In this document: positions 7,288 through 10,750 of the stretch, piece after piece | Layout: each line of letters begins with the position of its first letter | How positions within the stretch are numbered: position 1 is the first letter of the stretch | Origin: Flammeovirgaceae bacterium | GTDB lineage: Bacteria; Bacteroidota; Bacteroidia; Cytophagales; MED-G16 | Assembly: GCA_002696995.1 (NCBI GenBank) | Contig: NZUF01000028.1 | Location: 15,398-26,147 of the forward strand | Direction: 5' to 3' | DNA: 10,750 nucleotides | Made by a program: the position numbers and the translations under genes | Notes under the pieces: generated by a model | The model's input: the letters and a program-made list of their open reading frames with translations, nothing else | Told to the model about the DNA's origin: nothing | The model's database searches: none

Positions 7288-8976
7288 ATGAAAAACATTC
7301 AAGGTTCAGAAGCATTAATTAAATGTTTAGTAGAAGAAGGAGTTAATACCATATTTGGATATCCAGGTGGGGCAATAATGCCTATTTATGATTCTCTTTA
7401 TTCTTATATGGATAAGTTAAATCACATATTATCAAGACATGAACAAGGGGCTATTCATGCAGCTCAAGGATATTCCAGAGTGAGTGGTAAAGTAGGAGTT
7501 TGTTTTGCTACATCAGGTCCAGGTGCTACAAATTTAATAACAGGATTGGCAGATGCTCAAATTGATTCAACCCCTCTTGTATGTATAACAGGACAAGTAC
7601 CATCTCAACTTCTTGGAACAGATGCATTTCAAGAATCTGATGTAATTGGAATATCAATGCCAGTTACAAAATGGAACTATCAAATTACAAATTCTGAAGA
7701 AATTCAGAGTGTCATAGCAAAAGCATTCTATGTAGCAAAATCCGGAAGACCTGGTCCTGTACTTATTGACATTACTAAAGATGCTCAATTTTCAAAAGTA
7801 AAATTTAACTATAAAAAATGTGAAAAAATCAGAAGTTATCATCCTTACCCTATAATAGATAATAAAAAAATAAATGAAGCTGTAAAATTAATTAAATATT
7901 CAAAAAAACCACTTATTCTAGTAGGACAAGGTGTTTTATTATCAAATGCAGAAAAAGAACTTTTAAAATTTACCGAAAAAACAGGAATTCCAGTTGCTTC
8001 AACCCTATTAGGTCTATCTGCAATAAACTGTGATCATAAAAATTATGTTGGATACTTGGGGATGCATGGAAATTATGGACCAAATATTAAAACTAACGAA
8101 GCAGATCTTATAATTGCAATAGGAATGAGGTTTGATGATAGAGTAACAGGAGACACAACAAAATATGCTGTTAATGCTAAAATAATTCACATTGAAATTG
8201 ATCCGTCAGAAATAGATAAAATAATTAAAACAGATGTTGCAATCAATGCTGATGCTAAAGAAGCTTTAATTCATTTAATTTCTTTAGTTGATAAGATGAA
8301 CTTTAATGAATGGATATCAGAATTTAGAATATGCGATAATATAGAATATGACAAAGTAATAAAAAAAGAAATATACGGAGGTAATAGTAAATTATCTATG
8401 GCTGAAGTTGTTTATAAACTATCAGAATTAACAGAAGGCAAATCTATAATTGTAACTGATGTTGGTCAACATCAAATGGTAGCTTCAAGATATTATAAGT
8501 TTAAAAAACCAAATAGTAATATAACTTCGGGGGGATTAGGAACGATGGGTTTTGCTTTACCTGCATCTATGGGAGCAAAGATAGGAAATGAGAAGAGAGA
8601 AGTTATAGCAATAATAGGTGATGGAGGAATCCAAATGACTATTCAAGAATTAGCTACTATATCCCAATATAAAATTGGTGTTAAAATATTAATCTTAAAT
8701 AATAATTTTTTAGGAATGGTCAGACAATGGCAAGAATTATTTTTTGATAACAGATACTCTTTTACTGAAATGGTTAATCCAGATTTTAACAAAATAAGTG
8801 ATGGATATGGTATTAAAAATAAAATTTTGGAAAAAAAAGAAAATTTAAACAAAGTATTAGAAGAGTTTATAAATTTTGATGGCCCTTACTTATTAAATGT
8901 TATTGTGGAAAAAGAAGGAAATGTATTTCCTATGGTGCCATCTGGGGAATCTGTTTCAAATATAAGATTAGAATGA
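7288..8976 (+). CDS. ilvB: Acetolactate synthase large (catalytic) subunit
   Basis: This is the catalytic subunit of acetohydroxyacid synthase, which makes acetolactate or acetohydroxybutyrate from pyruvate (plus 2-ketobutyrate) using thiamine diphosphate, FAD and magnesium. It is 562 aa, normal for the family. The N-terminal pyrimidine-binding domain has the catalytic Glu52 (RHEQGAIHAAQGYSR), followed by ATSGPGATNL and the Gln-rich TGQVPSQLLGTDAFQE. The central FAD-binding domain spans about 190-340. The C-terminal diphosphate-binding domain has the GDGG motif at 444-447 and the NNN partner at about 471-473, followed by MVRQWQELFF. It starts 3 bp after the ilvD stop and overlaps ilvN by 4 bp (ATGA), so the two subunits are translationally coupled. 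No defect is visible. Confidence 0.97.
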   Translation: MKNIQGSEALIKCLVEEGVNTIFGYPGGAIMPIYDSLYSYMDKLNHILSRHEQGAIHAAQGYSRVSGKVGVCFATSGPGATNLITGLADAQIDSTPLVCITGQVPSQLLGTDAFQESDVIGISMPVTKWNYQITNSEEIQSVIAKAFYVAKSGRPGPVLIDITKDAQFSKVKFNYKKCEKIRSYHPYPIIDNKKINEAVKLIKYSKKPLILVGQGVLLSNAEKELLKFTEKTGIPVASTLLGLSAINCDHKNYVGYLGMHGNYGPNIKTNEADLIIAIGMRFDDRVTGDTTKYAVNAKIIHIEIDPSEIDKIIKTDVAINADAKEALIHLISLVDKMNFNEWISEFRICDNIEYDKVIKKEIYGGNSKLSMAEVVYKLSELTEGKSIIVTDVGQHQMVASRYYKFKKPNSNITSGGLGTMGFALPASMGAKIGNEKREVIAIIGDGGIQMTIQELATISQYKIGVKILILNNNFLGMVRQWQELFFDNRYSFTEMVNPDFNKISDGYGIKNKILEKKENLNKVLEEFINFDGPYLLNVIVEKEGNVFPMVPSGESVSNIRLE

Positions 8977-9566
8977 AAAAGAGAGGATTATATCAATTAA
9001 AAGACACAGAAAAAAATATAAAAGAATATACCTTATCTGTTCTTACAGAAGACAAGGCTGGACTTCTTAATCATATAACTATTATTTTCAATAGAAGAAA
9101 AATGAATATAGATAGTTTGAATGTCTCTACAACTGAAGTAAAGGGTGTAAGTAGATTCACAATTGTAGTTAATTCAAGTAAAGAAAAAATTATAAAAGTT
9201 GTTAATCATATAAATAAACTTATTGATGTGTTGGCAGCATTTCTTTATGAGGAAGATGAAATATACTATCAAGAAATAGCTTTATATAAATTATCTACTA
9301 AAATTTTTTTAAAAGGCGATCTTGTTGAAAAAATTATTATTAGAAAATATGGAGCAAAAATTTTAAAAATAGAAGAAGACCATATTATTATTCAAAAAAC
9401 AGGTACAAAAGTAGGAACCCAGAAACTCTATGATGAACTTAAAAAATTTGGTGAAATTTTAGAATTTGCTAGGTCTGGAAGAGTAGCACTATCAAAAAAG
9501 AAAAGAAAAACAGTAAACCTTATTAAAAAACTAGAAAAAACTAAATCAAATAAATTAAACATTTAA
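8973..9566 (+). CDS. ilvN: Acetolactate synthase small (regulatory) subunit
   Basis: This is the regulatory partner of IlvB; it raises catalytic activity and carries the branched-chain amino-acid feedback site. It is 197 aa. Residues about 18-92 form an ACT domain (YTLSVLTEDKAGLLNHITIIFNRRKMNIDSL region), with Gly30 and Asn45 at positions matching effector-binding residues of enterobacterial small subunits. Residues about 98-172 are the C-terminal ferredoxin-like domain that ends EFARSGRVALSK. The last 23 residues are lysine-rich and probably disordered. The ATG at 8973 overlaps the ilvB stop (ATGA), which keeps the subunits in step. ilvC follows after 10 bp. I use the symbol ilvN; some genomes call the same gene ilvH. 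Confidence 0.95.
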   Translation: MKKRGLYQLKDTEKNIKEYTLSVLTEDKAGLLNHITIIFNRRKMNIDSLNVSTTEVKGVSRFTIVVNSSKEKIIKVVNHINKLIDVLAAFLYEEDEIYYQEIALYKLSTKIFLKGDLVEKIIIRKYGAKILKIEEDHIIIQKTGTKVGTQKLYDELKKFGEILEFARSGRVALSKKKRKTVNLIKKLEKTKSNKLNI

Positions 9567-9576
9567 ATAAATAAAT

Positions 9577-10614
9577 ATGGCAAAGATAAATTTTGGAGGA
9601 ACACTTGAAGAAGTTGTAACTAGAGAAGAACACCCGCTATCACAAGCTGTTGAATACTTAAAAAATGATACTATAGCAATAATTGGATATGGAGTTCAAG
9701 GTCCTGGGCAGTCTCTTAACTTAAAAGACAATGGTTTTAATGTAATAATAGGACAAAGAAAAAATTCAAAATCGTGGGATAAAGCTCTATCCGATGGGTG
9801 GATTGAAGGTGTCAATTTATTTGAAATAGAAGATGCATGCAAAAAAGGTACAATTATTCAATATTTATTATCTGATGCTGGACAGATTCAAATGTGGCCA
9901 ATAGTAAAAAAACACTTAACAACAGGTAAAACTTTGTATTTTTCTCATGGTTTTGGAATTACTTACAAAGATCAGACTAATATAATACCTCCAAATGATA
10001 TAGATGTTATTTTAGTTGCTCCTAAGGGATCTGGAACAAGTTTAAGAAGACTTTTCGTAGAAGGAAACGGATTAAATTCAAGTTTTGCAATTCATCAGGA
10101 TTATAGTGGTAATGCTAGAAGTAAAGTTATTTCACTTGGAATAGGTGTCGGGTCTGGATATTTATTTGAAACAACATTCAAAAAGGAAGTTTTTAGTGAT
10201 TTAACTGGGGAAAGAGGTACCCTAATGGGAGCAATTCAAGGTTTATTTGCTGCACAATATTCAATTTTAAGAAAAAAAGGGCACTCACCATCAGAGGCAT
10301 TTAATGAAACTGTTGAGGAAGCAACTCAATCTCTATATCCACTTGTGGCTGAAAATGGAATGGATTGGATGTATGCAAATTGTTCTACAACAGCCCAAAG
10401 AGGAGCTTTAGATTGGTGGAAAAAATTCAGAGATGCTGTTTATCCTGTTTTTGAAGAGTTATATGAGTCTGTTGAAACTGGAAAAGAAGCAAAAATTACT
10501 ATTGAGGCTAATAAAAAAAGCAATTATAGAGAGGGTTTAGATAAGGAATTATCTGAGTTAAAAGATTCAGAATTATGGAAAACAGGAAATGAAGTCAGAA
10601 AACTTAGACCTTAG
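9577..10614 (+). CDS. ilvC: Ketol-acid reductoisomerase (NADP+)
   Basis: IlvC isomerises and reduces acetolactate or acetohydroxybutyrate to the dihydroxy acid used by IlvD. It is 345 aa, the short class I form; its sequence resembles the phylum's variant with GYGVQGPGQ (37-45) as the nucleotide-binding loop, and GQRKNSKSW (59-67) as the likely NADPH-phosphate contact. Catalytic residues visible are His124 (FSHGFG), Lys150 (APKGSG), the magnesium ligands Asp208 and Glu212 (DLTGERG), Glu244 and Glu248 (NETVEE), and Ser270 (ANCSTTAQRG). The end VRKLRP is usual. It is the fourth gene of the ilv operon, 10 bp after ilvN. No terminator hairpin follows, so transcription may continue into the queA-like gene starting 11 bp later. 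Confidence 0.97.
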   Translation: MAKINFGGTLEEVVTREEHPLSQAVEYLKNDTIAIIGYGVQGPGQSLNLKDNGFNVIIGQRKNSKSWDKALSDGWIEGVNLFEIEDACKKGTIIQYLLSDAGQIQMWPIVKKHLTTGKTLYFSHGFGITYKDQTNIIPPNDIDVILVAPKGSGTSLRRLFVEGNGLNSSFAIHQDYSGNARSKVISLGIGVGSGYLFETTFKKEVFSDLTGERGTLMGAIQGLFAAQYSILRKKGHSPSEAFNETVEEATQSLYPLVAENGMDWMYANCSTTAQRGALDWWKKFRDAVYPVFEELYESVETGKEAKITIEANKKSNYREGLDKELSELKDSELWKTGNEVRKLRP

Positions 10615-10625
10615 ATATAATATTT

Positions 10626-10750
10626 GTGTTAGTTGATAAACTGAATCTTGAGGATTATAATTATTCACTTCAAAAAAAAACATTGCATTATATCCAACTA
10701 AAAAAAGAGAAAACTCCAATTTACTAGTATATAAATCAAAAATAATAACT
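10626..10750 (+). CDS. queA: 5' end of queA-like gene (S-adenosylmethionine:tRNA ribosyltransferase-isomerase), partial, frameshifted at A9
   Basis: QueA adds the ribosyl group of S-adenosylmethionine to 7-aminomethyl-7-deazaguanine in tRNA, giving epoxyqueuosine. Two frames together give the start of this family. The first frame (GTG at 10626) reads MLVDKLNLEDYNYSLQKK. After the run of nine A's (10672-10680) a different frame reads NIALYPTKKRENSNLLVY and stays open to the edge. This fits the family's N-terminus, known from Escherichia coli as DFSFELPESLIAHYP followed by R and LL. The first frame instead stops at a TAG soon after the A-run. One extra A would join the two. The second frame has no ATG, GTG or TTG start in the window. 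It could be a sequencing error in a homopolymer, a decayed gene, or a slippage-dependent gene. About 40 residues are visible, so identity is probable, not certain. Confidence 0.7.

Noticed and set aside
8643..8852. Minus-strand open frame of 69 codons opposite ilvB
   Set aside because: It is a shadow of the diphosphate-binding domain of IlvB.
9051..9053. Asp27 in IlvN in place of the Asn linked to valine feedback in enterobacteria
   Set aside because: Asp at this ACT-domain position is common in valine-sensitive small subunits of other bacteria, so it does not show loss of regulation.
10573..10749. Minus-strand open frame of about 59 codons at the right edge, overlapping the ilvC 3' end
   Set aside because: It overlaps a certain gene, has no recognisable family, and the opposite strand carries the queA-like N-terminus, which explains the region better.

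Overview
The window looks like chromosomal DNA from a marine-type member of the Flavobacteriia (Bacteroidota). The base composition is strongly AT-rich, intergenic gaps are short, and starts lack Shine-Dalgarno spacing. There is a TonB-dependent receptor with an N-terminal carboxypeptidase-regulatory-like domain, which is typical of this phylum, and the ketol-acid reductoisomerase is of the phylum's short type. No tRNA, rRNA, CRISPR array, insertion sequence or integrase is visible.

Left third (1-3105, minus strand): a large outer-membrane TonB-dependent receptor (3105 to 457) is followed downstream by a short secreted lipoprotein that runs off the left edge (360 to <1). A perfect 26-bp palindrome with a T-tract lies between them and is a strong intrinsic terminator for the receptor transcript.

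Middle (3247-5518): two small plus-strand genes of unknown function lie 14 bp apart. One is very lysine-rich. The other is a probable secreted protein with a helical repeat-like region and a degenerate DnaJ-like cysteine motif. They converge on a DUF819-family membrane protein gene on the minus strand; the two stop codons overlap and there is no terminator between them.

Right half (5589-10750, plus strand): a compact branched-chain amino-acid operon, ilvD-ilvB-ilvN-ilvC, has gaps of 3, -4 and 10 bp. It encodes dihydroxy-acid dehydratase, both acetolactate synthase subunits and ketol-acid reductoisomerase, which are the shared core steps of valine and isoleucine synthesis. A terminator-like hairpin with a T7 tract sits just before ilvD and may be an attenuator. 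The DUF819 gene is transcribed divergently from the same short intergenic region.

After ilvC comes the 5' end of what reads as queA (tRNA queuosine synthesis). Its reading frame is broken by one base exactly at a run of nine A's. This is the most notable single observation: it is a sequencing error, a fresh pseudogene, or a gene read through transcriptional slippage. I see no clear new multi-gene system; the best unknowns are the two small genes at 3247-4295.
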